DNA from: Clostridia bacterium
Lineage (GTDB): Bacteria > Bacillota > Clostridia > Christensenellales > Aristaeellaceae
Reading direction: 5' to 3'
Length of the DNA stretch: 32,184 nt
NCBI GenBank assembly: GCA_017430225.1
Contig: JAFRNK010000107.1
Coordinates: 1 to 32,184 of the forward strand
The position numbers were made by a program, and so were the translations under genes. This document shows positions 1-7,249 of the stretch, piece after piece. The first letter of the stretch is position 1; every line of letters starts with the position of its first letter. A model generated the notes under the pieces. It was given only the letters and a program-made list of their open reading frames with translations, did no database searches and was not told the origin of the DNA.

Positions 1-848
1 GCGCCCAGACGGATGTGCAGGCGGAAATTGAAACCGGTCTCGAAAATGTTGTCGCCCAGCAGGCCGTATTCCTCAGCCTGATGGATCGCGGTGCGCAGGC
101 GCTGCACGGCGATGGGGTATTCGGCGCGGACGTAGATATAGCCCTCGGAAGCGCCGATGGCATAGCCGGCGATGGTCATGGCTTCGATGACGCTGTGCGG
201 GTCGCCTTCCAGGATGGAGCGGTCCATGAACGCGCCGGGGTCGCCCTCATCAGCGTTGCAGGCCACGTATTTCTGCTGGCCCAGGCTGCCGTCGCCATAA
301 GCGAACTTCCACTTGAGGCCGGTGGGGAAACCGCCGCCGCCGCGGCCGCGCAGGCCGGAGGCCAGGACTTCTTCGATGACCTGCATACGGGTCATCTGCG
401 TCAGGGCCTTTTCCAGGGCGCGATAGCCGTCGAAAGCGATGTATTCGTCGATGTTCTCAGGATCGATGACGCCGCAGTTGCGCAGGGCGACACGGGTCTG
501 GTCCTTGTAGAAGTTGATGTCTTCCAGCGATTTATTGGCGCTCTGTTCGTGGGTAGCGTGGTCGGTGTAGACCAGATGCTCCACCTTGCGGCCCTTCAGC
601 AGGTGCTCGGTGACGATCTCGTCCACGTTCTCCACCTTCACGCGGCTGTAGAACGTGCCCTCGGGGTAGACGATGACCACGGGGCCGGCTTCGCAGAGGC
701 CGAAGCAGCCGGTGCGGATGACCTTGACTTCCTTGTCGAGGCCGTTTTCCGCGATTTTCTCGTTAAAGCGTTCGATCAGCTTGGCAGAACCGGAAGATGA
801 GCAGCCGGTACCTCCGCAGACCAATACGTGCGCGCGATAAATATCCAT
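1..848 (-). CDS. hndC: NuoF/HndC-like NAD(P)H-binding hydrogenase subunit, 3'-partial
   Basis: This is the flavin subunit of a soluble electron-bifurcating or NADP-reducing [FeFe] hydrogenase, which passes electrons between NAD(P)H, via FMN, and iron-sulfur clusters. The start is the ATG at 848, preceded by AAAGGAGA. The gene runs off the left edge after about 282 codons, so the C-terminal NuoF 4Fe-4S domain and any ferredoxin tail are not visible. An N-terminal thioredoxin-like [2Fe-2S] domain has Cys11, Cys16, Cys48 and Cys52 (CGGTGC and TGCFGLC motifs). It is followed by the NuoF core with the glycine-rich loop GLRGRGGGGFPTG and the motif CNADEGDPGAF, both typical of the FMN/NADH site. It lies 21 bases after hndB in the same operon. 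The hydrogenase catalytic subunit is expected next, outside the window. Complex I NuoF is the alternative, but the Trx-like N-terminus and neighbours favour Hnd. Confidence 0.93.
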   Translation of the reverse strand, partial: MDIYRAHVLVCGGTGCSSSGSAKLIERFNEKIAENGLDKEVKVIRTGCFGLCEAGPVVIVYPEGTFYSRVKVENVDEIVTEHLLKGRKVEHLVYTDHATHEQSANKSLEDINFYKDQTRVALRNCGVIDPENIDEYIAFDGYRALEKALTQMTRMQVIEEVLASGLRGRGGGGFPTGLKWKFAYGDGSLGQQKYVACNADEGDPGAFMDRSILEGDPHSVIEAMTIAGYAIGASEGYIYVRAEYPIAVQRLRTAIHQAEEYGLLGDNIFETGFNFRLHIRLG

Positions 849-869
849 ACAGTCGTCTCCTTTGCTCAA

Positions 870-1247
870 TTATCGGTCTTCCGCAGCGCCGATGGTGTAT
901 TCTTCCACCGGGCGGCCGTTGACGACGTGCTCGGCGACGATGCGCGACACCATCTCCGGCTTGACATGCACATAGGTGACCTTATTCCCGTCGGGGGTGA
1001 TGACGTCCACCATGGGCTCCAGACGGCACATGCCGATGCACCCGGTCTGGGAAATGGTGACGTGCTGCAGCTGGCGCTTGTTGACTTCATCCATGAAAGC
1101 ATGCATGACGGGACGCGCGCCGGCGGCGATGCCGCAGGTCGCCATGCCGACGACGATGCGGGTCAAGTCCGCCTTGTCTTCCTTGCGCAGGTTGATGCGC
1201 TCCAGGGTCTGTTTGCGGATCTGTTCGAGCTCTGCCAACGATTTCAT
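870..1247 (-). CDS. hndB: HndB-like (2Fe-2S) ferredoxin subunit
   Basis: A small thioredoxin-fold [2Fe-2S] protein of 125 residues, matching the usual size of the NADP-reducing hydrogenase subunit HndB. Visible cysteines are Cys38 (MATCGIAAGA) and Cys70/Cys74 (TGCIGMC). Known family members serve as an electron-transfer subunit beside the NuoE- and NuoF-like subunits. I chose the ATG at 1247 rather than an upstream in-frame ATG because it overlaps the stop of the preceding ATPase gene as ATGA, has GGGAGG at about 1257-1262, and gives the family length. The ATGA overlap implies translational coupling with the ATPase gene. Confidence 0.9.
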   Translation of the reverse strand: MKSLAELEQIRKQTLERINLRKEDKADLTRIVVGMATCGIAAGARPVMHAFMDEVNKRQLQHVTISQTGCIGMCRLEPMVDVITPDGNKVTYVHVKPEMVSRIVAEHVVNGRPVEEYTIGAAEDR

Positions 1248-1798
1248 TTCATGATCCCTCCCAATATAGGTTCGATTTCTTCTCTCAAAGAAGATAGTAT
1301 CCATTGATATACTTCGGGCTCCGCGAGCGATACGCCGCTGAGCGCCGCACGGATCTCGTCCGTGGCGAACTGCATCTCCCCTTCGGGGCTCACACAGGAG
1401 AGTGAAAAATCAGGCCGGTCCGGATTCGTGAGCACCAGGGTCGCCATCGTCTCCGCCAGGTCGCCGACCGGCAGGCAGTCGATGGAATCGGTATGGAAGG
1501 TCGCCTCGATCTTTGTCCCGACGCCCACCGTGCTGTCGATGCGCACATCGCCGCCGGAAAGCTGGGCGTTCTGCATGAGCAGCGGGATCCCCAGGCCCAC
1601 CTTGCGCGTGGTGCGGGTGGTGGTGAATGGGCTCCTGACACGTTCGAGCAGTTCCCGGCTCATCCCGCAGCCGTCATCCTGTACGGATACGGTCAGCACC
1701 TTCCGGTCGTCCAGGCGGAAACCGATGTCCACCCTGGCCGCGCCGGCCGTGATGCTGTTCTGCACGATGTCGGACAGATGCAGGGAAATATCGCGCAT
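1244..1798 (-). CDS. GHKL/HATPase-domain protein in hydrogenase operon
   Basis: A 184-residue protein consisting largely of a histidine-kinase-like ATPase domain. The N box is DIVQNSITAGA (about residues 10-20), the G1 box is DDGCGM (about 41-46), and the F/G2 region is SPFTTTRTTRKVGLGIPL (about 56-73). No dimerisation/phosphoacceptor His domain or sensor domain is present, so it is not a complete sensor kinase. It resembles stand-alone anti-sigma or serine-kinase type GHKL ATPases. It sits between hndA (3 bases upstream) and hndB (4-base ATGA overlap), so it is co-translated with the hydrogenase subunits. Such an ATPase gene recurs in clostridial Hnd-type operons; its role is not established to my knowledge. 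Regulation of hydrogenase expression, or an assembly role, is inference. Confidence 0.88.
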   Translation of the reverse strand: MRDISLHLSDIVQNSITAGAARVDIGFRLDDRKVLTVSVQDDGCGMSRELLERVRSPFTTTRTTRKVGLGIPLLMQNAQLSGGDVRIDSTVGVGTKIEATFHTDSIDCLPVGDLAETMATLVLTNPDRPDFSLSCVSPEGEMQFATDEIRAALSGVSLAEPEVYQWILSSLREEIEPILGGIMK

Positions 1799-1801
1799 AT
1801 A

Positions 1802-2284
1802 TTACGCTTCTTCCGGCTTGCGGTACTTGGCAATGATGTCCGGAATGGCGTCGGGGGTCAGACGGCCGTAAACTTCGTCGTTGACAGTCATGACCGGGGC
1901 CAGACCGCATGCACCCAGGCAGCGGGTCGCCTGCAGTGTGAAACGGCCGTCGGGCGTCGTGCCGCCCACGGGCACGTTCAGCACCTCGGAGAGCTTGTCC
2001 AGCACCTTCTGGCTGCCCTTGACGTAGCAGGCAGTGCCCAGGCAGACGCTGATCAGGTACTCGCCCTTGGGCTGCAGAGAGAACTGGGAATAGAAAGTAG
2101 CTACGCCGTACACTTCGCTCAGGGTCACATGCAGTGCCTTGGCAATGTATTTCTGTACGTCGATGGGTACGCAGCCAAAGATTTCCTGCGCGCCCTGCAG
2201 CACGGGCATCAACGCGCCGGGCAGATCTTTGTTTTCTGCGATGACGCGATCCAGTGCGTCATATTGTTCCTTTACGCTTGCCAT
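1802..2284 (-). CDS. hndA: NuoE/HndA-like [2Fe-2S] hydrogenase subunit
   Basis: First gene of the hydrogenase operon, 160 residues, the usual NuoE length. It carries the four-cysteine thioredoxin-like [2Fe-2S] signature Cys81-X4-Cys86 (CLGTAC) and Cys122-X3-Cys126 (CLGAC). It also has the N-terminal helical segment ending in EVYGVATFYSQF, a strongly conserved NuoE motif. In NuoEF/HndAC modules this subunit lies beside the flavin subunit and transfers electrons to or from its FMN centre. The ATG at 2284 has AAAGGAGG about 7 bases upstream. The gene is transcribed from a sigma-A-type promoter at 2347-2375 and followed after 3 bases by the GHKL ATPase gene. Confidence 0.94.
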   Translation of the reverse strand: MASVKEQYDALDRVIAENKDLPGALMPVLQGAQEIFGCVPIDVQKYIAKALHVTLSEVYGVATFYSQFSLQPKGEYLISVCLGTACYVKGSQKVLDKLSEVLNVPVGGTTPDGRFTLQATRCLGACGLAPVMTVNDEVYGRLTPDAIPDIIAKYRKPEEA

Positions 2285-2346
2285 AAATCATCCTCCTTTG
2301 GTCTTGGCGTGTGCTTAAAAGCAGCACAGGCACATAAAGACGTATT

Positions 2347-2375
2347 ATTATAGCATTGTCAAGATAAAAGTGCAA
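2347..2375 (-). promoter_or_regulatory. Promoter of the hydrogenase operon
   Basis: On the minus strand, TTGCAC (2375-2370) and TATAAT (2352-2347) are separated by 17 bases. TGC directly before TATAAT makes it an extended -10. It lies about 65 bases before the hndA start and is divergent from the argC promoter. A perfect TTGACA also occurs on this strand but only 4 bases from the -10, too close to serve as its -35. Confidence 0.75.
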
Positions 2376-2426
2376 GAAAAAACCAATCATTTCAGCAATT
2401 TTTCGCTTAAAATACTTCAAGGGTAC

Positions 2427-2455
2427 TTGACAGGAATGAATACATTATGTATATT
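2427..2455 (+). promoter_or_regulatory. Promoter of the arginine operon
   Basis: TTGACA (2427-2432), a 17-base spacer and TATATT (2450-2455) form a near-consensus sigma-A promoter about 75 bases before argC. A 13-base palindrome, ATACATTATGTAT (2440-2452), overlaps the -10 region and may be part of a second, weaker ArgR contact. Confidence 0.75.
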
Positions 2456-2462
2456 ATGCGCA

Positions 2463-2486
2463 TTCGATGTATATTTATGCATCGAA
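2463..2486 (+). promoter_or_regulatory. ARG-box-like operator (ArgR candidate)
   Basis: A perfect 7-base inverted repeat, TTCGATG and CATCGAA, flanks an AT-rich core, giving a centre of the form ATG-N-ATATTTAT-N-CAT. This matches the general shape of ARG boxes bound by ArgR/AhrC (about 18 bp, AT-rich, TGNAT half-sites). It lies just downstream of the argC -10, where bound repressor would block initiation. The argR gene is not in the window. Confidence 0.65.
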
Positions 2487-2528
2487 CACTCAGAAAGCGC
2501 GACTTGTGCCGATTTCAGAAGGAGACGC

Positions 2529-3467
2529 ATGCCAGTGAAACGCGTATTTGTGGACGGAAGCGCCGGCACTACCGGCTTAAATATTATTGAAAGGCTGAGC
2601 GGAAGGAACGATATCGAACTGCTCGCCCTGCCAGAAGAGCTGCGCAAAGACGAAGCGAGCCGCAAACAGATGATCAACGAAGCGGACATCGTATTCCTTT
2701 GCCTCCCGGACCAGGCGGCCAAAGAAGCTGCCTCCTGGCTCGAAAACCCCTCGACCCGCGTGATCGACACTTCGACCGCGCACCGCGTCCATCCGGACTG
2801 GACTTACGGCTTTCCCGAGCTCACGGGACAGCGGAATGCCATCGCTGACGCCCGGCTGGTCGCGAACCCCGGCTGCCACGCCAGCGGTTTCATCGCCCTC
2901 GTCCGCCCGCTGACCGAAAACTGCCTGATTGCCAAGGACCTGCCGCTTTCCTGTTTCTCGCTGACCGGTTATTCCGGCGGCGGTAAAAAGATGATCGCGG
3001 AATACGAGGCCGCGGGCCGATCTCCCCTGCTCGATGCGCCGCGCATGTACGGGCTAAACCAGTCCCACAAGCACCTGCCGGAAATGAAGCATGTCTGCGG
3101 GCTTGCGGTCGAACCCGTCTTCTGCCCCATCGTCGCGCCGTATTACGCCGGGATGGAAGTCACCGTCCCGCTGTTTAGAAGCCAGACCAGCGCGTCCCCT
3201 TCTGAAATTGCCGCCTGCTACGAGGCGTATTACCGAAGCGGCCTCGTCCGGTACGCGCCCGCGGACGGCGAAGGCGGCTTCCTGTCCGCCAGCGCCCTGG
3301 CAGGTACGGACGAGATGCATGTCAGCGTCTGCGGCAACGACGAGCGCATCCTGCTGGTCGCCCGTTTCGACAATCTGGGCAAAGGCGCCTGCGGCGCCGC
3401 GATCCAGAACATGAACCTGATGATCGGAGCCCCGGAAGACCTGGGACTCATCTATACGGAGGTATAA
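2529..3467 (+). CDS. argC: N-acetyl-gamma-glutamyl-phosphate reductase (ArgC, short type)
   Basis: NADPH-dependent reduction of N-acetylglutamyl-5-phosphate to the semialdehyde, the third step of arginine synthesis. The 312-residue protein has an N-terminal Rossmann motif (VDGSAGTTGLNI), the catalytic Cys116 in NPGCHASGF, and the segments GYSGGGKKM and KHLPEM. Its length and divergent motifs place it with the shorter 'type 2' AGPR group. The ATG at 2529 follows AGAAGGAGA. An in-frame ATG further upstream is rejected because the promoter and operator lie between. It is the first gene of argCJBD, with argJ starting 3 bases later. Confidence 0.95.
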   Translation: MPVKRVFVDGSAGTTGLNIIERLSGRNDIELLALPEELRKDEASRKQMINEADIVFLCLPDQAAKEAASWLENPSTRVIDTSTAHRVHPDWTYGFPELTGQRNAIADARLVANPGCHASGFIALVRPLTENCLIAKDLPLSCFSLTGYSGGGKKMIAEYEAAGRSPLLDAPRMYGLNQSHKHLPEMKHVCGLAVEPVFCPIVAPYYAGMEVTVPLFRSQTSASPSEIAACYEAYYRSGLVRYAPADGEGGFLSASALAGTDEMHVSVCGNDERILLVARFDNLGKGACGAAIQNMNLMIGAPEDLGLIYTEV

Positions 3468-3470
3468 AAC

Positions 3471-4685
3471 ATGAAGATGATTGACAGCGGCGTCTGCGCC
3501 GCGAAGGGTTTCACCGCCAACGGCGTCCATTGCGGCATCCGCAAGAGCCGCACCAAGAAGGATCTCTCACTCGTGTTCAGCGAGCAGCCTGCCTCCTGCG
3601 CGGCAGTCTATACCACGAACCTGGTCAAAGGCGCGCCGCTGAAGGTCACGAAGGCACACCTGGCCGACGGCCAGGCCCAGGCCGTGATTTGCAACAGCGG
3701 CAACGCCAACACCTGCAACGCCAACGGCATCGAGATCGCCGAAGGCATGGCAGCGCTGACCGCCCAGGCGCTTTCGATACGCCCTGAGGACGTGGTCGTG
3801 GCCTCCACCGGCGTCATCGGCGAACCGCTGAACCTCGCTCCGATCGAGGCCGGCATGCCTGAACTCGCCGCCGGCCTGAGCGCTGACGGCAACCAGCGCG
3901 CCGCGGAAGGCATTATGACTACGGATACCGTCATGAAGGAAGCCGCGGTCGAATTCACCGTCGACGGCAAAACCTGCCGCCTGGGCGGGATGGCCAAGGG
4001 CAGCGGCATGATCCATCCGAATATGGCCACGATGCTCGTCTTCATCACAACGGACGCGGCCGTTTCCCCCGCCATGCTGCAGCAAGCGCTTTCCACCGAT
4101 ATCCAGAGCACCTTCAATATGGTCAGCATAGACGGGGACACCTCCACCAACGACATGGTGGTGGTCCTGGCGAACGGGATGGCCGGGAACGCGGCGATCA
4201 ACGCCGAAGGCCCCGGTTTCAGCGCTTTCATGGAAGCCCTGAATACCGTCACCGTAGCGCTCTGCCGCATGATCGCGGGCGACGGCGAAGGCGCCACGAA
4301 GCTGCTGGAATGCAAGGTGACAGGCGCCGCGAACGAACCCACCGCCAAGACTGTCGCAAAGTCCGTCATCTGCTCCAGCCTGCTCAAGGCCGCCATGTTC
4401 GGCGCGGACGCCAACTGGGGCCGCGTCCTCTGCGCCATCGGCTACAGCGGAGCGGATGTGGACGTCGACCGCATCGACGTCAGCTTTCGCAGTCCAGCAG
4501 GCTCCGTCGCCGTCTGTCAGGCAGGCGCCGGCATCCCATTCTCCGAAGAGAAAGCGAAACTCGTCCTCAGCGAAAAGGAAATCGAAATCCTCGTCTCCCT
4601 AAACGCCGGCGATTTCTCCGCTACCGCCTGGGGCTGCGACCTCACGTACGGCTATGTGAAGATCAACGGAGACTACAGAACTTAA
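3471..4685 (+). CDS. argJ: Bifunctional ornithine acetyltransferase / N-acetylglutamate synthase
   Basis: Transfers acetyl from N-acetylornithine to glutamate, recycling the acetyl group; many members also use acetyl-CoA. The 404-residue proenzyme contains the self-cleavage site KGSGMIHPNMATMLVF. By homology the peptide bond before Thr187 is cut and Thr187 becomes the N-terminal nucleophile of the beta chain. Other family segments are KGAPLKVT near residue 50, NSGNANTC near 75, and GADANWGR in the C-terminal half. The ATG at 3471 has GGAGGT overlapping the end of argC. With argJ present, a separate argA/argE is not needed. Whether it is bifunctional cannot be told from sequence. Confidence 0.96.
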   Translation: MKMIDSGVCAAKGFTANGVHCGIRKSRTKKDLSLVFSEQPASCAAVYTTNLVKGAPLKVTKAHLADGQAQAVICNSGNANTCNANGIEIAEGMAALTAQALSIRPEDVVVASTGVIGEPLNLAPIEAGMPELAAGLSADGNQRAAEGIMTTDTVMKEAAVEFTVDGKTCRLGGMAKGSGMIHPNMATMLVFITTDAAVSPAMLQQALSTDIQSTFNMVSIDGDTSTNDMVVVLANGMAGNAAINAEGPGFSAFMEALNTVTVALCRMIAGDGEGATKLLECKVTGAANEPTAKTVAKSVICSSLLKAAMFGADANWGRVLCAIGYSGADVDVDRIDVSFRSPAGSVAVCQAGAGIPFSEEKAKLVLSEKEIEILVSLNAGDFSATAWGCDLTYGYVKINGDYRT

Positions 4686-4688
4686 TCC

Positions 4689-4789
4689 AGTGATGAGTGT
4701 GAGGAGTTGCGGTCGGAACCGCGCAAAGCGCCGCAATCATCGAATGACCCTGAGCCGCAGGCGAAGCGTTATCTCCTGAACTCATCACT
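4689..4789. repeat. Intergenic inverted-repeat element A (argJ-argB)
   Basis: The 135-base gap between argJ and argB holds a perfect 10-base inverted repeat, AGTGATGAGT (4689-4698) and ACTCATCACT (4780-4789). The pairing extends inward as AGGAG/CTCCT with a one-base offset, and a small GCGGT/ACCGC hairpin lies inside (about 4709-4722). There is no coding potential and no transposase. The architecture resembles the elements at 5711, 19035 and 22548 although the repeated words differ. It sits inside the operon, so it would be transcribed and could fold as a long imperfect hairpin before the argB ribosome binding site. Confidence 0.6.
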
Positions 4790-4820
4790 CCTGATTCCTG
4801 ACTGCCTCAAGGAGGTCCCA

Positions 4821-5690
4821 ATGTCCGAATACATCTTTTCCAACGCCGACCGCGCGCAGGTGCTGACGGAAGCCCTGCCGTACATCCGCCGGTATGTCGG
4901 GCGGATCGTGGTCGTCAAGTACGGCGGCAACGCCATGGTCAACGAGCAGCTCAAGCAGCAGGTCATGCAGGACATCGTGCTTTTGTGGCTGATCGGCGTC
5001 AAGGTCGTGCTGGTGCACGGCGGCGGGCCGGAGATTTCCGATCTGATGAAGAAGCTGGGCAAGGCCCCGGTTTTCGTGGACGGTCTGCGTGTCACCGATA
5101 AGGAAACCGTAGACATCGTCCAGATGGTGCTGGCCGGAAAGGTCAACAAGACGCTGGTCAACCTGCTTGAACAGCGCGGCGGACGCGCGGTGGGCCTGTC
5201 AGGCATCGACGGCCGCTTGATCGAAGCCCGGATGAAAGACGAGCGCCTCGGTTATGTCGGCGAAGTCGTCAGCGTGCACATCCAGCCCATCCTCGACCTG
5301 CTGAACAACGGCTACATCCCGGTGGTCTCCACTGTCGGCTGTGATCAGGACGGCAACATCTACAACATCAACGGCGATACCGCGGCCGCCTATATCTCCG
5401 GTGCGCTGCAGGCCGAGCGTATGATCCTGATGACCGACGTCTGCGGCATCCTGCGCGACCGCGAGGATCCCTCCACGCTGATCCCCGAACTGACCGTGGA
5501 AGAAGCGCGCGAGCTTTACAAAAACGGCATCGTTTCCGGCGGTATGATTCCCAAGACCGATTGCTGCCTGACCGCGATCGAGCAGGGCGTCAAGAACGCG
5601 GTTATCATGGACGGCCGCGTCCCCCACGCCATCCTGATGGAGCTCCTCACCAACGAAGGCGCTGGAACGTGGATCAAAGGCAGACAATAA
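4821..5690 (+). CDS. argB: Acetylglutamate kinase
   Basis: ATP-dependent phosphorylation of N-acetylglutamate, the second step of arginine synthesis and commonly the feedback-inhibited one. The 289-residue protein has the amino-acid-kinase motifs VVVKYGGNAM (about 29-38), VVLVHGGGPEI (about 60-70), KVNKTLV (about 112-118), INGDTAAA and SGGMIPK (Lys in the C-terminal nucleotide site). The N-terminal extension before the kinase core (about 25 residues) is typical of arginine-sensitive hexameric enzymes, suggesting feedback control, but this is inference. The ATG at 4821 is preceded by AAGGAGGT. A longer in-frame reading back to 4707 runs through the repeat element and is rejected. Confidence 0.96.
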   Translation: MSEYIFSNADRAQVLTEALPYIRRYVGRIVVVKYGGNAMVNEQLKQQVMQDIVLLWLIGVKVVLVHGGGPEISDLMKKLGKAPVFVDGLRVTDKETVDIVQMVLAGKVNKTLVNLLEQRGGRAVGLSGIDGRLIEARMKDERLGYVGEVVSVHIQPILDLLNNGYIPVVSTVGCDQDGNIYNINGDTAAAYISGALQAERMILMTDVCGILRDREDPSTLIPELTVEEARELYKNGIVSGGMIPKTDCCLTAIEQGVKNAVIMDGRVPHAILMELLTNEGAGTWIKGRQ

Positions 5691-5710
5691 GTGAAGTTAA
5701 AAGCAGAAGT

Positions 5711-5809
5711 CAGGAAGCAGAAAGTCATCCCGCTCTCAATCAGATACACGGTCATTTCCGCATTCAAATCTGCTATGATGCGCTCCATCAGGAGTGTCTC
5801 TGCTTCCTG
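5711..5809. repeat. Intergenic inverted-repeat element B (argB-argD)
   Basis: The 168-base gap between argB and argD contains CAGGAAGCAGA (5711-5721) and its exact reverse complement TCTGCTTCCTG (5799-5809), with more imperfect pairing outside (AGAAG / CTTTCT words). The left arm includes the 14-mer AGGAAGCAGAAAGT, which recurs exactly in the left arm of the element at 22548. No ORF or promoter is convincing here. The argD ribosome binding site follows at about 5850. Confidence 0.6.
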
Positions 5810-5858
5810 CTTTCTACCTCAAAACTCCTACTTTTTATAGAGTATTACGGAGGTTCGT

Positions 5859-7022
5859 ATGAACAGTATGATGCTCAAGGACCAGAACTACATCGCCGGC
5901 ACGTACAAGCGGTTCCCGCTGGAAATCGTCTCAGGCAAAGGTTCCCTTGTGTACGACGCTGACGGAAAAGAATACATCGACATGGGCAGCGGCATCGCCG
6001 TGACGTCGTTCGGGATTGCCGACGACGCCTGGCAGGAAGCGGTCACCGCCCAGCTCGGCACGCTGCAGCACATGTCGAATCTCTATTACACCGACCCCTG
6101 CATCAGGCTGGCTGAACTGCTCTGCCTGAAAACGGGCATGAGCAAGGTCTTTTTCAGCAATTCCGGAGCGGAAGCCAACGAGTGCGCCATCAAGGCGGCG
6201 CGTAAATATTCAGCCGAAAACCACGGCCCGGACTGCTATACCGTAGTCACCCTGCGGAACAGCTTCCACGGCCGCACGCTCACGACGCTGGCCGCCACCG
6301 GACAGGAACACTATCACGAGCTTTTCTCGCCCCTGACGCCCGGGTTCGCCCACGTGAACGCCGAGCACATCGAAGAGTTGGAAGCCCTGGCCGAAAACAC
6401 GAAAATCGCCGCCGTCATGATCGAATGCATCCAGGGCGAGGGCGGCGTGGTCCCGCTCTCACAGGAATATGCATCCGCCGTGCAGCGCTTCGCCGATGAA
6501 CACGATATCCCTCTGATAGTGGACGAAGTGCAGACCGGCAACGGCCGCACCGGCGTGCTGTACGCCTACATGCGCTACGGCCTGCATCCCGATATCGTGA
6601 GTACCGCCAAGGGCCTGGCGGGCGGCCTGCCCCTCGGAGCGACCCTCCTCAGCGAAAAACTGCAGAACGTGTTTTCCTACGGCGATCACGGTTCCACCTT
6701 CGGCGGGAATCCGGTTTGTTCCGCCGGCGCGTACAGCATCCTGTCGCGCCTTACGGATGATTTCCTGCAGGAGGTCGCCGCCAAGGGCGAATACCTGGTC
6801 AACACCTTCACCGGCGCGCCTGGCATCAAAAGCGTTTCGGGCATGGGCCTGATGCTCGGCCTGGCGACTGAAAAACCCGCTGCGGAAGTAGTCGCCGAGT
6901 GCATGGCCAACGGCGTCCTCTGCCTGACGGCCAAGGATAAGGTCCGCCTGCTTCCCGCCCTCAACATTCCGATGCCCTTGCTTGAAAAAGCCGCCCAGGT
7001 CATCCTCGCGTCGGCAAAGTAA
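5859..7022 (+). CDS. argD: Acetylornithine aminotransferase
   Basis: PLP-dependent class III aminotransferase converting N-acetylglutamate semialdehyde to N-acetylornithine. It has 387 residues, the normal family length. The motifs are FFSNSGAEANECAIK (PLP phosphate loop), NSFHGRT, IVDEVQTGNGRTG (cofactor Asp) and the Schiff-base Lys251 in STAKGLAGG. The ATG at 5859 follows ACGGAGG. It is the last gene of argCJBD, and a strong terminator begins 17 bases after the stop. Members of this family can also act on ornithine, GABA or succinyl-diaminopimelate; the operon settles the role. Confidence 0.95.
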   Translation: MNSMMLKDQNYIAGTYKRFPLEIVSGKGSLVYDADGKEYIDMGSGIAVTSFGIADDAWQEAVTAQLGTLQHMSNLYYTDPCIRLAELLCLKTGMSKVFFSNSGAEANECAIKAARKYSAENHGPDCYTVVTLRNSFHGRTLTTLAATGQEHYHELFSPLTPGFAHVNAEHIEELEALAENTKIAAVMIECIQGEGGVVPLSQEYASAVQRFADEHDIPLIVDEVQTGNGRTGVLYAYMRYGLHPDIVSTAKGLAGGLPLGATLLSEKLQNVFSYGDHGSTFGGNPVCSAGAYSILSRLTDDFLQEVAAKGEYLVNTFTGAPGIKSVSGMGLMLGLATEKPAAEVVAECMANGVLCLTAKDKVRLLPALNIPMPLLEKAAQVILASAK

Positions 7023-7039
7023 AACACAGGCAGACATGA

Positions 7040-7085
7040 AAACCTCCCTTCCCGCTCAGGAAAGGGAGGTTTCTGTTATTTTTTT
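7040..7085 (+). terminator. Terminator of the arginine operon, bidirectional
   Basis: The 11-base stem AAACCTCCCTT (7040-7050) / AAGGGAGGTTT (7062-7072) is followed by TTATTTTTTT to 7085, a textbook intrinsic terminator for argD. On the minus strand the same stem is followed by TTTTCATG, so it can also stop transcripts of the convergent feo operon. Its T-tract overlaps the last codons of the FeoB-associated gene. Confidence 0.9.
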
Positions 7086-7225
7086 GTCTGACATCCGGCG
7101 CTTTTCGTGCACCCCTCGCACCCGCATCCACAGCCGCCGGAGCGCTTGTTTTTCCACACCTTTCGCAGGGCAAAGAATACTGCGATCGCCACGGCGGCCA
7201 GGATCAGGATATCCCAGATATTCAT
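7076..7225 (-). CDS. FeoB-associated Cys-rich membrane peptide
   Basis: A 49-residue peptide with one N-terminal transmembrane helix (about residues 5-20, DILILAAVAIAVFFAL), a basic stretch (RKVWKNKR), and a Cys/Gly-rich tail with five cysteines (CGCGC, GCTKSAGC). This is the layout of the small FeoB-associated proteins encoded after feoB in many Firmicutes. They are proposed to help or shield ferrous iron at the membrane exit, but the function is not proven. It lies 24 bases after feoB, with AAAGGAA before the ATG at 7225. The 3' end overlaps the argD terminator. Confidence 0.85.
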   Translation of the reverse strand: MNIWDILILAAVAIAVFFALRKVWKNKRSGGCGCGCEGCTKSAGCQTKK

Positions 7226-7249
7226 TATGCGTTCCTTTCTGTAATTCGG

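Noticed and set aside
2357-2362. Perfect TTGACA on the minus strand before hndA
   Set aside because: It is only 4 bases from the TATAAT and cannot be its -35; TTGCAC at 17 bases fits better.
2370-2528. Upstream extension of argC
   Set aside because: The arg promoter and ARG-box-like operator lie inside it, and the ATG at 2529 has the ribosome binding site and the family N-terminus.
4689-4789. Miniature insertion sequence with terminal inverted repeats
   Set aside because: There is no target-site duplication or transposase. The related architecture at three other gaps uses different end sequences, unlike a MITE family.
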